Positions 34,412 to 44,089 are shown, numbered from the stretch's first letter. The stretch: 64,000 bases of DNA from Roseibium litorale (GCF_014842915.1 NZ_JACYXI010000014.1:1-64000), one strand, 5' to 3'. Made by a program: numbers and translations. The notes: generated by a model not told the origin, from the letters alone.

Positions 34412-35802
34412 CCCCTTCCTTCGATACCATCATTTCCGGCGGAACGGTCGTCACCGCTTCCGACACGTTCAAGGCCGACATCGGCATCCGGGGCGGCCGG
34501 ATCGTGGCCATTGCCGACACGCTGACCGGCGCCGCCGAAGTCATCGATGCCAGTGGCCGTCTGGTCATGCCCGGCGGCATCGACAGCCATGTCCATATCT
34601 CCCAGCCCTCCGGCGAGGGCGTGGTCATGGCCGATGACTTTGACAGCGCGACCCGCTCGGCGGCCTTTGGCGGCAACACCACGGTCATGCCCTTCTGCTT
34701 TCAGGAGCAGGGCCAGAGCCTGCGCGACGCCTTGAGCTGGTATCACGGTCTGGCCGAGGGCCAGTGCCATGTGGATGTCAGCTTTCACCTGATCGTCTCC
34801 GACCCGACACCCCAGGTGCTCGGACAGGAACTGCCGGCTCTGGCGGAGGAGGGCTACACCTCCTTCAAGATGTTCATGACCTATGAGGGGCTGAAGCTGA
34901 CCGACCGCCAGATCCTGGAGACCATGACGGCGGCAAAGCTCTCCGGCGCGCGGGCCATGATCCATGCGGAAAACGACGACGCCATCAATTTCCTGCGCGA
35001 TCAGGCCGAACTTGCGGGCGACACGGCCCCGAAATTCCACGCGCTCACCCGGCCCATTCCCGTGGAGCGGGAGGCGACCCACCGGGCCATTTCGCTCGCG
35101 GAAATCGCCGGTGTGCCGCTGGTGATCGTCCATGTCTCCAACCGGGAGGCCATGGAGGAAATCGCCAGGGCGCGGGCGCGGGGGCTGAAAATCTACGGCG
35201 AAACCTGCCCGCAATATCTGGTGCTGACGGCTGAGGATCTGGATAGTCCCCAGGGCGCCAAGAATGTCTGCTCGCCGCCGCCCCGCGACACGGCCAGCCA
35301 GGCGGCCTGCTGGGAAGGGATCGAGCAGGGCATCTTCAATGTCTATTCCTCCGATCACTGCCCCTTCCGCTATGACGACACGGCGGGCAAGAAGCATCCA
35401 ATGGGCGAAAAGAGCTTCCGCTGGATTCCGAACGGCATTCCGGGCGTCGAAACCCGCCTGCCGATCCTCTTTTCCGAAGGCGTCGTGAAGGGCCGGATTT
35501 CCCCGCAGCGCTTCGTGGCGCTGACCGCGACCAACCACGCCCGGCTTTACGGCCTCTATCCGCGCAAGGGCACCATTGCGATTGGAGCGGATGCGGATAT
35601 CGTCCTGTGGGATCCGGAGCGGCAGATAACCCTGTCCCAGGACATCCTGCATCACGGCTCGGACTATACGCCCTATGAGGGCTTTGAGGTCACCGGCTGG
35701 CCTGTCCTGACCATGGTGCGCGGGCAGGTCGTGGTTCGCGACGGAACGCTCTCCACCTCTTCCTCCGGCCTCCATATCCCAAGGGAAAAGCCGCAGGCGT
35801 GA
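34408..35802 (+). CDS. Dihydropyrimidinase / D-hydantoinase
   Basis: The 464-residue amidohydrolase has the binuclear-metal motif DSHVHI, the carboxylated-lysine segment SFKMFMTYEG, and HAEND, VHVSN and SSDHCPF motifs. It hydrolyses the cyclic amide of dihydropyrimidines or hydantoins. The 4-base overlap with the deacetylase gene shows co-translation. The product would be an N-carbamoyl amino acid that the divergent amidase could process further. A weak hairpin-free gap of about 112 bases separates it from convergent phnF. Confidence 0.9.
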   Translation: MTPSFDTIISGGTVVTASDTFKADIGIRGGRIVAIADTLTGAAEVIDASGRLVMPGGIDSHVHISQPSGEGVVMADDFDSATRSAAFGGNTTVMPFCFQEQGQSLRDALSWYHGLAEGQCHVDVSFHLIVSDPTPQVLGQELPALAEEGYTSFKMFMTYEGLKLTDRQILETMTAAKLSGARAMIHAENDDAINFLRDQAELAGDTAPKFHALTRPIPVEREATHRAISLAEIAGVPLVIVHVSNREAMEEIARARARGLKIYGETCPQYLVLTAEDLDSPQGAKNVCSPPPRDTASQAACWEGIEQGIFNVYSSDHCPFRYDDTAGKKHPMGEKSFRWIPNGIPGVETRLPILFSEGVVKGRISPQRFVALTATNHARLYGLYPRKGTIAIGADADIVLWDPERQITLSQDILHHGSDYTPYEGFEVTGWPVLTMVRGQVVVRDGTLSTSSSGLHIPREKPQA

Positions 35803-35914
35803 CGCCGGGAGGAGGGGGCTGGGCCACCAGGCAACGCCATCTCCCCGCGTCCATCATTGGGGCGGCACGCCAGGACCACGTGGAGATCCGCGCCCGAACC
35901 CCAATTTGCACCCC

Positions 35915-36679
35915 TCAGTTCTCCACCGTCAGCTGGATGCGGTCGGCGGCGAAGCGGGTGCGGGAGACCTGGACCGGGGTGCCTGCCTCGTCGACGTTGA
36001 CAAGGTCCGTCACCAGAACAGGCGCCCCTTCGGCAAGCTGCAGCCAACGGCTTTCCTCCGGTTCCGCCAGCCGGGCAGAGATCTCCGTCTTCTTGCGGAT
36101 GTAATCGGCAACGCCATGGGCGGCAAGCGCCTTGGTGATGGAGCCGGTCTCCGCGTAGCGGGAGACGAGGTCCGGGAACCGGTGCGCCGGGAACCAGTTC
36201 GTGCTGAGGGACACGGCGATGCCGTCGGCCACATGGAGGACCTCCAGTCTGTGAACCGCTTCCTGCCCCAGAGACAGCCGCAGCTTCTCCACCAGCCAGG
36301 GCTGGGCCGCTTCCCGTCCGCTGCCGATCAGCCGTCCGCCCGGCTCGCGCGACTGGCGGCTGATGATCTCGGAAAACCGGGTCCTCGGGCCAATCGGATA
36401 GGTGAGGGGAGAGGGCGCGTTTTCGACAAAGGTGCCGCGGCCCTGGCGTGAAGACAAAAGCCCTTGCGCCGAAAGCTCCGAAATCGCGCGCCGGATGGTG
36501 TGCCGGTTGACGCCGAAACGGGCCGACAGCACCTGCTCCGTGGGCAGTTTTCCGCCCTCTTTCCACGTGCCGTTGCGGATGTCGGTCCTCAGGCGCTCGG
36601 CAATCTGCCGCCACAGGGCGACCCCCGCCGTCCGTTCCATTTCCAGGTTCCCGCCAGGTTGTTCGTCCAAAAGGGCCAT
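35915..36679 (-). CDS. phnF: PhnF, GntR-family (UTRA-type) regulator of phosphonate use
   Basis: The 254-residue protein has a GntR winged helix (LWRQIAERLRTDIRNGTWKEGGKLPTEQVLSARFGVNRHTIRRAISELSAQGLL) and a UTRA effector domain from about residue 95. It diverges from phnG, the usual place for PhnF, which represses C-P lyase operons. Starts at 36679 or 36640 (MERTAGVALW) are both in frame. A palindrome at 36728-36745 is its likely operator. Confidence 0.9.
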   Translation of the reverse strand: MALLDEQPGGNLEMERTAGVALWRQIAERLRTDIRNGTWKEGGKLPTEQVLSARFGVNRHTIRRAISELSAQGLLSSRQGRGTFVENAPSPLTYPIGPRTRFSEIISRQSREPGGRLIGSGREAAQPWLVEKLRLSLGQEAVHRLEVLHVADGIAVSLSTNWFPAHRFPDLVSRYAETGSITKALAAHGVADYIRKKTEISARLAEPEESRWLQLAEGAPVLVTDLVNVDEAGTPVQVSRTRFAADRIQLTVEN

Positions 36680-36727
36680 CGGCTGTCATGTCTCCGTCAC
36701 TTACCGGCGCTAATCCTAGAGTCCTGA

Positions 36728-36745
36728 AATCTAGTTGTCTAGATT
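36728..36745. promoter_or_regulatory. Candidate PhnF operator
   Basis: AATCTAGttgtCTAGATT is a perfect 7-bp dyad with a 4-base centre, located between divergent phnF and phnG. Its size and position suit a GntR/UTRA repressor controlling both directions. Confidence 0.65.
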
Positions 36746-36785
36746 AGTAGATAAATTAGGCGTGGGTATGAACAGGGAAACAGCC

Positions 36786-37223
36786 ATGACGCGGCAGGAA
36801 GCAATGGCAGTGCTTGCGCGCTCCAGCCTGGAGAAGTTGCGTGCCGCCTGGGACGGATGGGACAGCAAGCCGGCGACAGAGCTGCTGCGCGGGCCGGAGA
36901 CCGGCATGATCATGATCCGGGGCCGGACCGGCGGCAGCGGCGCGCCGTTCAATCTGGGCGAAGCCAGTGTGACCCGCGCCACGGTGCGCCTCGGCACCGG
37001 CGAAGTCGGCTTTTCCTGCATTTTGGGCCGCGACACGGAAAAAGCGCGCCTTGCCGCGATTTTCGACGGGCTGTGGCAGCGTGATGGCGACAGGGGCCGG
37101 ATCGAGCAGGATCTGCTGCTCCCGCTGGCAGAGCGCCTTGCCGCTGCGGACCGCACCGTCCGGGCGCAGACCGCCGCCACCCAGGTCAATTTCTTCACCA
37201 TGGTCCGCGGAGACGACGAATGA
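36786..37223 (+). CDS. phnG: PhnG, alpha-D-ribose 1-methylphosphonate 5-triphosphate synthase subunit
   Basis: This small PhnG protein (MTRQEAMAVLARSSLEKL start, about 145 residues) is part of the PhnGHIJ core that, with PhnI, exchanges adenine of ATP for a phosphonate. ATG 36786 is preferred for its AGGGAAA ribosome site; ATG 36768 is also in frame, while a TTG at 36735 would fall inside the PhnF operator. Family segments GEASVTRATVRL and GEVGFSCILGRD are present. Its stop overlaps phnH by 4 bases. Confidence 0.92.
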   Translation: MTRQEAMAVLARSSLEKLRAAWDGWDSKPATELLRGPETGMIMIRGRTGGSGAPFNLGEASVTRATVRLGTGEVGFSCILGRDTEKARLAAIFDGLWQRDGDRGRIEQDLLLPLAERLAAADRTVRAQTAATQVNFFTMVRGDDE

Positions 37224-37828
37224 GCAGCCTTTCCTACAGCGGCGGCTTTGCGGAGCCGGTGTTCGCGGCGCAGGCGGCCTTCCGCGCGGTGCTCGACGCC
37301 TTTGCCCGTCCGGGCAATGTCATTTCAAAGCCCGCTGAAACCCGCCCTCCGGAGCCGTTCCTTGGCGTGACGGGCGATCTTCTCTGCACTTTGGCGGATA
37401 CAGACACGCCGGTCTTTCTGGCTCCTCTCGCAGACGAAGACAGCGCGGCGGCCGCCTGGCTCCGGTTTCACACCGGCGCGGAAGTGACCCGCGATGCCTC
37501 CAGGGCGGTCTTTGCCGTCTGTACCAGTCTCAAGGCCCTGCCGGCGCTCAGCCAGTTTCCGCAGGGCACGGCGGAGTATCCCGACCGCTCCACAACGCTG
37601 ATCCTGCAGGTGGAAAGCCTGGAGGGCGGGGAGACGCAGGTGCTTCTGTCCGGCCCTGGGCTGGCGCAGGAGCGGCCCTTTGCGCCCAAGGGCCTGGCGG
37701 AGCCGTTCTGGCACGAGGTGGCCCGCAACAACGGGCAATACCCGCGCGGGGTGGATTTTCTCTTCGTCAGCGCTTCGGCCATCGCCGGGGTGCCCCGGTC
37801 CACCAAGATCCAGCTGCAAGGGGCCTGA
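37220..37828 (+). CDS. phnH: PhnH, C-P lyase core complex subunit
   Basis: The 202-residue protein shows PhnH features: FAEPVFAAQAAFRAVLDAFARPG at the N-terminus, FLAPLADEDSAAAAWLRFHTGAE, and C-terminal NNGQYPRGVDFLFVSASAIAGVPRSTKI. PhnH is a PLP-transferase-fold subunit without cofactor that completes the PhnGHIJ complex. It is translationally coupled to phnG and separated from phnI by only 3 bases. Confidence 0.93.
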   Translation: MSSLSYSGGFAEPVFAAQAAFRAVLDAFARPGNVISKPAETRPPEPFLGVTGDLLCTLADTDTPVFLAPLADEDSAAAAWLRFHTGAEVTRDASRAVFAVCTSLKALPALSQFPQGTAEYPDRSTTLILQVESLEGGETQVLLSGPGLAQERPFAPKGLAEPFWHEVARNNGQYPRGVDFLFVSASAIAGVPRSTKIQLQGA

Positions 37829-37831
37829 ACC

Positions 37832-38959
37832 ATGTATGTTGCCGTCAAAGGCGGAGAAACGGCCATCCGGAACGCGCACCGGCTGGTGGCGGACAAGCGC
37901 CGGGGCGACCGGTCGGTGCCCTCTATCAGCCTGGACCAGATCGTCAATCAGCTGGCGCTGGCCGTGGACCGGGTGATGGCCGAAGGCTCGCTTTACGATC
38001 CTGAGCTTGCCGCGCTTGCGATCAAGCAGGCCCGGGGCGACATGATCGAGGCGATCTTCCTGCTGCGCGCCTTCCGCACGACCGCGCCCCGGTTCGGCTT
38101 TTCCGAACCGCTGGACACCTCGAACATGCTGGTGGAACGGCGGATTTCCGCCACCTTCAAGGATCTTCCGGGCGGCCAGCTGCTCGGCCCGACCTTCGAC
38201 TACACCCACCGTCTGCTCGATCCTGAGCTCGCAGGCGATGCCGAGATCCCGGCTCCCGAGCTGGCGGAGGCCGGAGACGGGGTGATGCCGCGCGTCACCG
38301 ATCTTCTCGGTCAGGAAGGCCTGATCGAAGCCGATGCAGACGCCGGCGAAGAGGCTGAGACCGGCGATCTGACCCGCGAGCCCCTGTCCTTCCCGGCGGA
38401 CCGCGCGTTGCGGCTGCAGGCTCTGGCGCGGGGCGATGAGGGCTTCCTGCTGTCGCTCGGCTATTCCACCCAGCGCGGTTATGCGCGCAGCCATCCCTTT
38501 GCCGGCGAAATCCGGCTGGGCGAAGTGGAAGTGATGGTCGAGATCCCGGAGCTGGGCTTCACGGTGTCCATTGGCCGGATCGAGGTCACCGAATGCCAGA
38601 TGATCAACCAGTTCAAGGGCTCGGCCAAGGTGCCACCCCAGTTCACAAGGGGTTATGGCCTGGTCTTCGGCCACGCGGAACGCAAGGCCATGAGCATGGC
38701 CCTGGTCGACCGGGCGCTGCGCTGGCGGGAGCTGGGCGAGGAAAAGACCGCCCCGGCCCAGGACGAGGAATTTGTCCTCTCCCATTCGGACAATGTGCAG
38801 GCGACCGGCTTCGTGGAGCATCTGAAGCTGCCTCACTATGTCGATTTCCAGGCGGAGCTGGAGCTGGTGCGCCGGATGCGCGCCAAACATGAGGCAGCCG
38901 TGCGTGACTCTGCCGGTCAGGACGAGAGTAAAGCCAAGCAGCAGGAGGCCGCAGAATGA
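37832..38959 (+). CDS. phnI: PhnI, nucleosidase subunit of the C-P lyase core
   Basis: The 375-residue protein matches PhnI: MYVAVKGGETAIRNAHRLVADKRRGDRSVPSI at the start, LVERRISATFKDLPGGQLLGPTFDYTHRLLD, and SHSDNVQATGFVEHLKLPHYVDFQAEL near the end. PhnI displaces adenine from ATP with the phosphonate to form the ribosyl phosphonate triphosphate, with PhnG, PhnH and PhnL. It overlaps phnJ by 4 bases. The acidic insertion around residues 130-180 is variable in the family. Confidence 0.94.
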   Translation: MYVAVKGGETAIRNAHRLVADKRRGDRSVPSISLDQIVNQLALAVDRVMAEGSLYDPELAALAIKQARGDMIEAIFLLRAFRTTAPRFGFSEPLDTSNMLVERRISATFKDLPGGQLLGPTFDYTHRLLDPELAGDAEIPAPELAEAGDGVMPRVTDLLGQEGLIEADADAGEEAETGDLTREPLSFPADRALRLQALARGDEGFLLSLGYSTQRGYARSHPFAGEIRLGEVEVMVEIPELGFTVSIGRIEVTECQMINQFKGSAKVPPQFTRGYGLVFGHAERKAMSMALVDRALRWRELGEEKTAPAQDEEFVLSHSDNVQATGFVEHLKLPHYVDFQAELELVRRMRAKHEAAVRDSAGQDESKAKQQEAAE

Positions 38960-39831
38960 TCTCCGCAGCCTATAATTTCGCTTATCTCGACGAGCAGACC
39001 AAACGGATGATCCGCCGGGCCATTTTGAAGGCCGTTGCGATCCCCGGCTACCAGGTGCCTTTCGCCAGCCGCGAAATGCCCATGCCCTATGGCTGGGGCA
39101 CGGGCGGTGTGCAGGTGACGGCAGCGGTGCTGGGGCCGGACGATGTGCTCAAGGTGATCGACCAGGGCGCCGACGACACCACCAATGCCGTTGCAATCCG
39201 GGGCTTTTTTGAAAAGACCGCCCGGGTCCGCACCACCACGGCGACGGCGGAGGCAACGGTGATCCAGACCCGCCACCGCATCCCGGAAGAGCCGCTGACC
39301 GCCGGACAGATCCTCGTCTATCAGGTGCCGATCCCCGAGCCCCTGCGGTTTCTGGAGCCGCGCGAGACGGAAACCCGCAAGATGCATGCTCTGACCGAAT
39401 ACGGCCTCATGCATGTTAAGCTTTACGAGGACATCGCCCGGCACGGCCATATCGCCACCACCTATGCCTATCCGGTGCATGTGGCCGGGCGCTATGTGAT
39501 GGACCCCTCGCCGATCCCCAAGTTCGACAATCCGAAGATGAACGATTGCGAGGCGCTGCAGCTCTTCGGCGCGGGGCGTGAAAAGCGGATCTATGCCATT
39601 CCGCCCCATACCGAGGTGGTGAGCCTGGATTTCGAGGATCATCCCTTCCGCGTCCAGGAATTTGCCGAGCCCTGCGCCCTGTGCGGCTCGACCGGCGTCT
39701 ATCTCGACGAGGTCATTCTCGATGACAGGGGCGGGCGCATGTTCGTCTGTTCCGACACGGATTATTGCACCAGCCACCGGCCTTCCGGCCCGGACGATCA
39801 GAGCGCTGCAGAATGGGAGAACGCCCGATGA
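38956..39831 (+). CDS. phnJ: PhnJ, radical-SAM C-P lyase
   Basis: The 291-residue protein is the catalytic C-P bond-cleaving subunit. The four key cysteines are conserved in order: Cys240, Cys243 and Cys265 ligate the 4Fe-4S cluster (C-x2-C-x21-C), and Cys271 corresponds to the thiyl-radical cysteine. It converts ribose 1-phosphonate 5-phosphate to the 1,2-cyclic phosphate and an alkane such as methane. It is coupled by 4-base overlaps to phnI and phnK. Every expected catalytic residue is in place, so the pathway looks functional. Confidence 0.95.
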   Translation: MISAAYNFAYLDEQTKRMIRRAILKAVAIPGYQVPFASREMPMPYGWGTGGVQVTAAVLGPDDVLKVIDQGADDTTNAVAIRGFFEKTARVRTTTATAEATVIQTRHRIPEEPLTAGQILVYQVPIPEPLRFLEPRETETRKMHALTEYGLMHVKLYEDIARHGHIATTYAYPVHVAGRYVMDPSPIPKFDNPKMNDCEALQLFGAGREKRIYAIPPHTEVVSLDFEDHPFRVQEFAEPCALCGSTGVYLDEVILDDRGGRMFVCSDTDYCTSHRPSGPDDQSAAEWENAR

Positions 39832-40661
39832 GCCTTGCTCCTGAAACGGGTCTGGACACAGCCAAGGGCGCCGCTCCGGCCGCCGATGCGGACTTGCCGC
39901 TGCTGCGGGTTTCTGGTTTGAGCAAATTCTACGGTGACCGCGTTGGCTGCCGGGATGTCTCGCTTGCCGTGTGGCCAGGCGAAGTGCTTGCGATTGCAGG
40001 GGAAAGCGGCTCCGGCAAGACGACGCTGCTGAACTGCCTGGCAACGCGCCTGACGCCCACCTCCGGTGTGGTTGAGTACCGTATGAGAGACGGTTCCGTC
40101 CGCGATCTTTACCGACTGAGTGAGGCCGAACAGCGCCTCTTGATGCGCACCGACTGGGGTTTTGTGCATCAGAACCCGATCGACGGGCTACGCATGAATG
40201 TGTCCGCAGGTGCAAACGTCGGCGAGCGGCTGATGGCCGTCGGCGCCCGGCACTATGGCAAGCTGCGCAGCGAGGCGGAGCGGTGGCTGGAGCGGGTGGA
40301 AATTCCCGCCAGCCGGATTGATGACGATCCACGCGCCTTTTCCGGCGGCATGCGCCAGCGGCTGCAGATCGCCCGCAATCTGGTCACCGGCCCGCGTCTG
40401 ATCTTCATGGACGAGCCGACCGGCGGCCTGGACGTCTCGGTGCAGGCCCGGCTGCTGGATCTTCTGCGCCAACTGGTTGCAGACCTGGGCCTCGCGGTGG
40501 TCATCGTCACCCATGATCTGGCGGTCGCCCGGCTTCTGTCCCACCGGATGATGGTGATGAAGGGCGGGGAGGTGATCGAGGAGGGTCTGACGGACCGGAT
40601 CCTGGATGACCCGCGCGAGCCCTACACCCAGCTTCTCGTTTCCTCGATCCTGCAGGTGTGA
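39828..40661 (+). CDS. phnK: PhnK, ABC-type ATPase associated with C-P lyase
   Basis: The 277-residue protein has Walker A GESGSGKTT, signature SGGMRQRLQIARNL, Walker B LIFMDEPTGGLD and switch His (VIVTHDLA), with the KFYG insertion segment of PhnK. It is not a transporter ATPase; PhnK docks on the PhnGHIJ core at PhnJ. ATG 39828 overlaps the phnJ stop, and an upstream in-frame start inside phnJ is rejected. The ~20-residue Ala/Pro-rich N-terminal extension before LLRVSGLSKFYG is slightly long. Confidence 0.93.
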   Translation: MSLAPETGLDTAKGAAPAADADLPLLRVSGLSKFYGDRVGCRDVSLAVWPGEVLAIAGESGSGKTTLLNCLATRLTPTSGVVEYRMRDGSVRDLYRLSEAEQRLLMRTDWGFVHQNPIDGLRMNVSAGANVGERLMAVGARHYGKLRSEAERWLERVEIPASRIDDDPRAFSGGMRQRLQIARNLVTGPRLIFMDEPTGGLDVSVQARLLDLLRQLVADLGLAVVIVTHDLAVARLLSHRMMVMKGGEVIEEGLTDRILDDPREPYTQLLVSSILQV

Positions 40662-41377
40662 TGATGCCAGCCCGTCTTATCGTCTCCGGTGTCTCCAAGA
40701 GCTTCGTCATGCATCTGCGCGGCGGCGTGCAGATTCCGGTCATCTCCGGCGTCTCCTTTTCGCTCGATGCAGGCGAATGCGTCGTGCTCGGCGGGCCGTC
40801 GGGCATCGGCAAGAGCTCGATCCTGAAAATGGTCTACGGCAATTATGGCGTGGACAGCGGCCAGATCATCGCCGTGCGCCCGGATGGCAAGATGACCGAT
40901 ATCGCGTCCGCAAACGCGCGGACCATTCACGCCTTGCGGCGCAGCACCATCGGCTATGTCAGCCAGTTCCTGCGCGCCGTGCCCAGGGTGTCGGCCCGCG
41001 ACGTGGTGGCTGAGCCTCTGGCTGGCCAGGGGATTGCGCGCGAGGAGGCTCTTGGCCGGGCCGAGGAGTTGCTGGAAAAGCTGAACCTGCCCAAGGCCTT
41101 GTGGGATCTGCCGCCTGCCACCTTTTCCGGTGGCGAACAGCAGCGTGTGAACATTGCCCGCGGTTTCATCACCTCCCATCCGGTCCTGCTGCTCGATGAG
41201 CCGACCGCCTCTCTCGACGCGCAGAACCGCCAGGTGGTGGTCGATCTGATCCGCGACAAGAAGGCAGCGGGAACGGCCATGCTCGGCATCTTCCACGATC
41301 AGGACGTGCGCGACGCCGTGGCGGACCGGATTGTCGATGTGGCCCGTTTCTCCGGGCGGGGGGAGGCTGCGGCATGA
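40661..41377 (+). CDS. phnL: PhnL, ABC-type ATPase associated with C-P lyase
   Basis: The 238-residue protein has Walker [10 protein letters not shown], signature [14 protein letters not shown], Walker [12 protein letters not shown] and the PhnL-specific N-terminus [17 protein letters not shown]. It acts with PhnK and the core complex in making the activated phosphonate. GTG 40658, ATG 40661 and ATG 40664 are all possible starts overlapping or adjoining the phnK stop. The stop overlaps the acetyltransferase start by 4 bases. Confidence 0.92.
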   Translation: MMPARLIVSGVSKSFVMHLRGGVQIPVISGVSFSLDAGECVVLGGPSGIGKSSILKMVYGNYGVDSGQIIAVRPDGKMTDIASANARTIHALRRSTIGYVSQFLRAVPRVSARDVVAEPLAGQGIAREEALGRAEELLEKLNLPKALWDLPPATFSGGEQQRVNIARGFITSHPVLLLDEPTASLDAQNRQVVVDLIRDKKAAGTAMLGIFHDQDVRDAVADRIVDVARFSGRGEAAA

Positions 41378-42012
41378 CCCGGCTTTCCGAAACACCGCTG
41401 GTGCACCCTACGGCCACTGTCACCGCCTCGACCCTCGGGCGCTATACCGAGGTGGCCGACCGCTGCCGGATCAATGAATGCGTGGTGGGAGATTATTCCT
41501 ATCTGATGCAGGACTGCGACGCCTTTGCGGCGGATATCGGCAAGTTCTCGAACATCGCCAGCCATGTCCGGCTCAACGCCACAAACCATCCGGTTTCGCG
41601 GGCAACCCTGCATCATTTCACCTACCGGGCAGGCGACTATTTCGAGGATGCGGAGCACGAGGCGGAGTTCTTCGGCCAGCGCCGGTCCAAGCGCGTGGTC
41701 ATCGGCCATGACACCTGGATCGGCCACGGGGTGACGATCCTGCCGGGCGTCACCGTCGGCACCGGCGCCGTGGTCGGGTCCGGCGCGGTCGTGACGAAGG
41801 ATGTGGAGCCTTACACCATCGCTGGCGGCGTTCCGGCAAAGCCGATCAAGCGCCGGTTCCCACCGGAGATCGCTGAGCAACTGCAGGCACTGGCCTGGTG
41901 GGACTGGTCCCACGCTGCCTTGCGCAGCGCGCTCGATGACTTCCGCAAACTGCCGGTTGAGGCCTTTCTGGAGCGCCATCAGCGCCCGGAGCAGGCGGAA
42001 CACGACACTTAG
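41374..42012 (+). CDS. Hexapeptide-repeat acetyltransferase of the phn operon
   Basis: The 212-residue protein is a left-handed beta-helix acyltransferase of the CatB/xenobiotic type: [30 protein letters not shown] and the hexapeptide stretch [29 protein letters not shown]. Members of this group sit in phosphonate operons and may acetylate aminoalkylphosphonates, a role played by the unrelated PhnO elsewhere. The 97-base gap to phnC contains no terminator, so transcription probably continues. Confidence 0.88.
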   Translation: MTRLSETPLVHPTATVTASTLGRYTEVADRCRINECVVGDYSYLMQDCDAFAADIGKFSNIASHVRLNATNHPVSRATLHHFTYRAGDYFEDAEHEAEFFGQRRSKRVVIGHDTWIGHGVTILPGVTVGTGAVVGSGAVVTKDVEPYTIAGGVPAKPIKRRFPPEIAEQLQALAWWDWSHAALRSALDDFRKLPVEAFLERHQRPEQAEHDT

Positions 42013-42109
42013 CCGAACAAAAAAACGCAGCGTCACCGGAGTGTCATGGAAGCGAAATTCGCACGCCACACAAACGCGCTAGGGACGAGCGGAAAACAGG
42101 GAGAAATCC

Positions 42110-42961
42110 ATGGTTGCCATTACGATTGACGGACTCTCCAAGCGCTTCGGGCGCATGCGGGCTCTGACAGATATTTCCCTCGAAATCCAATCGGGAGAGA
42201 TGGTTGCCCTGATCGGCGCGTCGGGCTCGGGAAAGTCCACTCTGATCCGTCACATGGCCGGTCTGGAGTGCGGCGGCGGCACCAGCGGATCGATCGCCAT
42301 CCATGGCGAAGAGATGCAGAAGGACGGCAAGCTCTCCCGCAACGCCCGCGTTCTGCGCCGGGAAATCGGCGTTGTGTTCCAGCAGTTCAATCTGGTGACC
42401 CGGTTGCCGGTTCTCACCAATGTTCTCATCGGCTTTCTGGGGCAGATCAGCCAGCTGCGCGGCACATTTGGCCTGTTCTCGGCAGAGGAAAAGCAGGCTG
42501 CCATGCGGGCGCTGGCCCGGGTCGGGATTGCGGACACCGCACGGCAACGCGCCTCGACCCTGTCGGGTGGTCAAAAGCAGCGCGCGGCCATTGCCAGAGC
42601 CCTTGTGCAGGGCGCCAGGCTCATGCTGGCGGACGAGCCGATCGCCTCGCTCGATCCGGCCTCTTCCAAGCGGGTTCTGGAGATCCTGTCCGGCCTCAAC
42701 AAGGAAGACGGCCTGACCGTCGTCGTCGCCCTGCACCAGGTCGAATATGCCCGGCGCTATTGCCCCCGCGCCATCGCACTCAAGGACGGTCAAATTGTCT
42801 ACGACGGCCCGTCGTCGGCGCTGGACAATACCTTCCTGAAAGAACTTTACGGCGAGGCGTCCGAAGAGCTGATCCTGCCGGACGCTCCGGTCAATGACAC
42901 GCCCGTCAAACGGCCCGCCGTGGCCATCAGATCTGGCGCTCCTGCGCTGGTAACTGCCTGA
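42110..42961 (+). CDS. phnC: PhnC, phosphonate ABC transporter ATPase
   Basis: The 283-residue protein has Walker [25 protein letters not shown], Walker [14 protein letters not shown] and the PhnC-typical [16 protein letters not shown] segment. It powers import of phosphonates through PhnE. ATG 42110 has a GGGAGAAA ribosome site. The C-terminal ~25 residues ([20 protein letters not shown]) look unstructured and extend past the usual family end. Confidence 0.93.
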   Translation: MVAITIDGLSKRFGRMRALTDISLEIQSGEMVALIGASGSGKSTLIRHMAGLECGGGTSGSIAIHGEEMQKDGKLSRNARVLRREIGVVFQQFNLVTRLPVLTNVLIGFLGQISQLRGTFGLFSAEEKQAAMRALARVGIADTARQRASTLSGGQKQRAAIARALVQGARLMLADEPIASLDPASSKRVLEILSGLNKEDGLTVVVALHQVEYARRYCPRAIALKDGQIVYDGPSSALDNTFLKELYGEASEELILPDAPVNDTPVKRPAVAIRSGAPALVTA

Positions 42962-43005
42962 CGCAACCCGCTCAGGCCCCAAAGTCCGTAACTGGAGGAC
43001 AGTCC

Positions 43006-44004
43006 ATGAATGCATTTCTCAAGAATGCTGCTGCAGCGGTTTTTGCCCTGACCCTGACCACCGCAGCCCACGCGGAAACGACAGACATCAACTTCGGCAT
43101 CATCTCCACCGAGTCCCAGCAGAACCTGAAGACCCAGTGGGATCCGTTCCTGGCCGAAATGGAAAAGGAAACCGGCCTGAAGGTTCACGCCTTCTTCGCC
43201 TCCGACTATGCCGGTGTCATCGAAGGCATGCGTTTCGGCAAGGTGCAGGTTGCCTGGTTCGGCAACAAGTCCGCCATGGAAGCCGTTGACCGTTCCGGCG
43301 GCGAAGTCTTCGCCCAGACCGTCGACAGCGAAGGCAACCCGGGCTACTGGTCGCTGCTCCTGGCCCACAAGGACAGCCCGCTCAACTCCCTCGACGATGT
43401 TCTGAAGTGCGATGGCACGCTGAACTTCGGCATTGGCGATCCGAACTCCACCTCGGGCTTCCTGGTTCCGACCACCTTCGTCTTCGCCAAGAACAACATT
43501 GACCCGAAGACCTGCTTCAAGACGGTCCGCAACGCCAACCACGAGACCAACGCTCTGGCAGTTGCCAACGGCCAGGTGGATGTTGCCACCAACAACACCG
43601 AAAACATGGCCCGCATCGAGAAGAACAACCCGGAAGCCTTCAAGAACATCAAGGTGATCTGGAAGTCTCCGCTGATCCCGTCCGACCCGATCGTCTGGAA
43701 GAAGGACCTCGACGAGGCGACCAAGGACAAGGTCTACAAGTTCTTCATGTCCTATGGCCGTCTGGGCACCCCGGAAGAAGTCGCCAAGGCGCGTGAGATC
43801 CTGGCCGCCCTGCAGTGGGCACCGTTCAAGCCGTCTTCTGACGCCCAGCTCTACCCGATCCGGGTTCTGCAGCTGTCGAAGGAAATCTTCAAGATCCAGG
43901 GCGACGACAAGATGTCCGCTGAGGAAAAGACCGCCAAGATCAAGGACCTCGAGACCGAGAAGTCCAAGGTCGAAGAGCTGATGGCCAAGGTTCCGCAGGC
44001 ATAA
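43006..44004 (+). CDS. phnD: PhnD, phosphonate-binding protein
   Basis: The 332-residue protein has a signal peptide (MNAFLKNAAAAVFALTLTTAAHA) and PhnD landmarks: NFGIISTESQQNLKTQWDPFLAEMEKETGLKVHAFFASDYAGVIEGMRFGKVQVAWFGNKSAM and IGDPNSTSGFLVPTTFVF. It captures phosphonates or phosphonate-like ligands in the periplasm. Only two cysteines are visible in the mature chain (LKCDG and KTCFK), which could pair. A strong hairpin follows the stop, likely to keep its expression above that of the permease. Confidence 0.94.
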   Translation: MNAFLKNAAAAVFALTLTTAAHAETTDINFGIISTESQQNLKTQWDPFLAEMEKETGLKVHAFFASDYAGVIEGMRFGKVQVAWFGNKSAMEAVDRSGGEVFAQTVDSEGNPGYWSLLLAHKDSPLNSLDDVLKCDGTLNFGIGDPNSTSGFLVPTTFVFAKNNIDPKTCFKTVRNANHETNALAVANGQVDVATNNTENMARIEKNNPEAFKNIKVIWKSPLIPSDPIVWKKDLDEATKDKVYKFFMSYGRLGTPEEVAKAREILAALQWAPFKPSSDAQLYPIRVLQLSKEIFKIQGDDKMSAEEKTAKIKDLETEKSKVEELMAKVPQA

Positions 44005-44036
44005 GCGGCCCGCTGAGCGAACGATAAATCCGGATT

Positions 44037-44061
44037 GACGGCGCCGCCTGAAGGCGCCGTC
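44037..44061 (+). terminator. Hairpin between phnD and phnE
   Basis: GACGGCGCC (44037-44045) and GGCGCCGTC (44053-44061) pair perfectly over 9 bp with a 7-base loop and no T-tract. It most likely stabilises or partly terminates the phnD message, so the binding protein exceeds the permease. Confidence 0.6.
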
Positions 44062-44089
44062 AGTTCCAAACGCCTTGCTGGATCAGACC

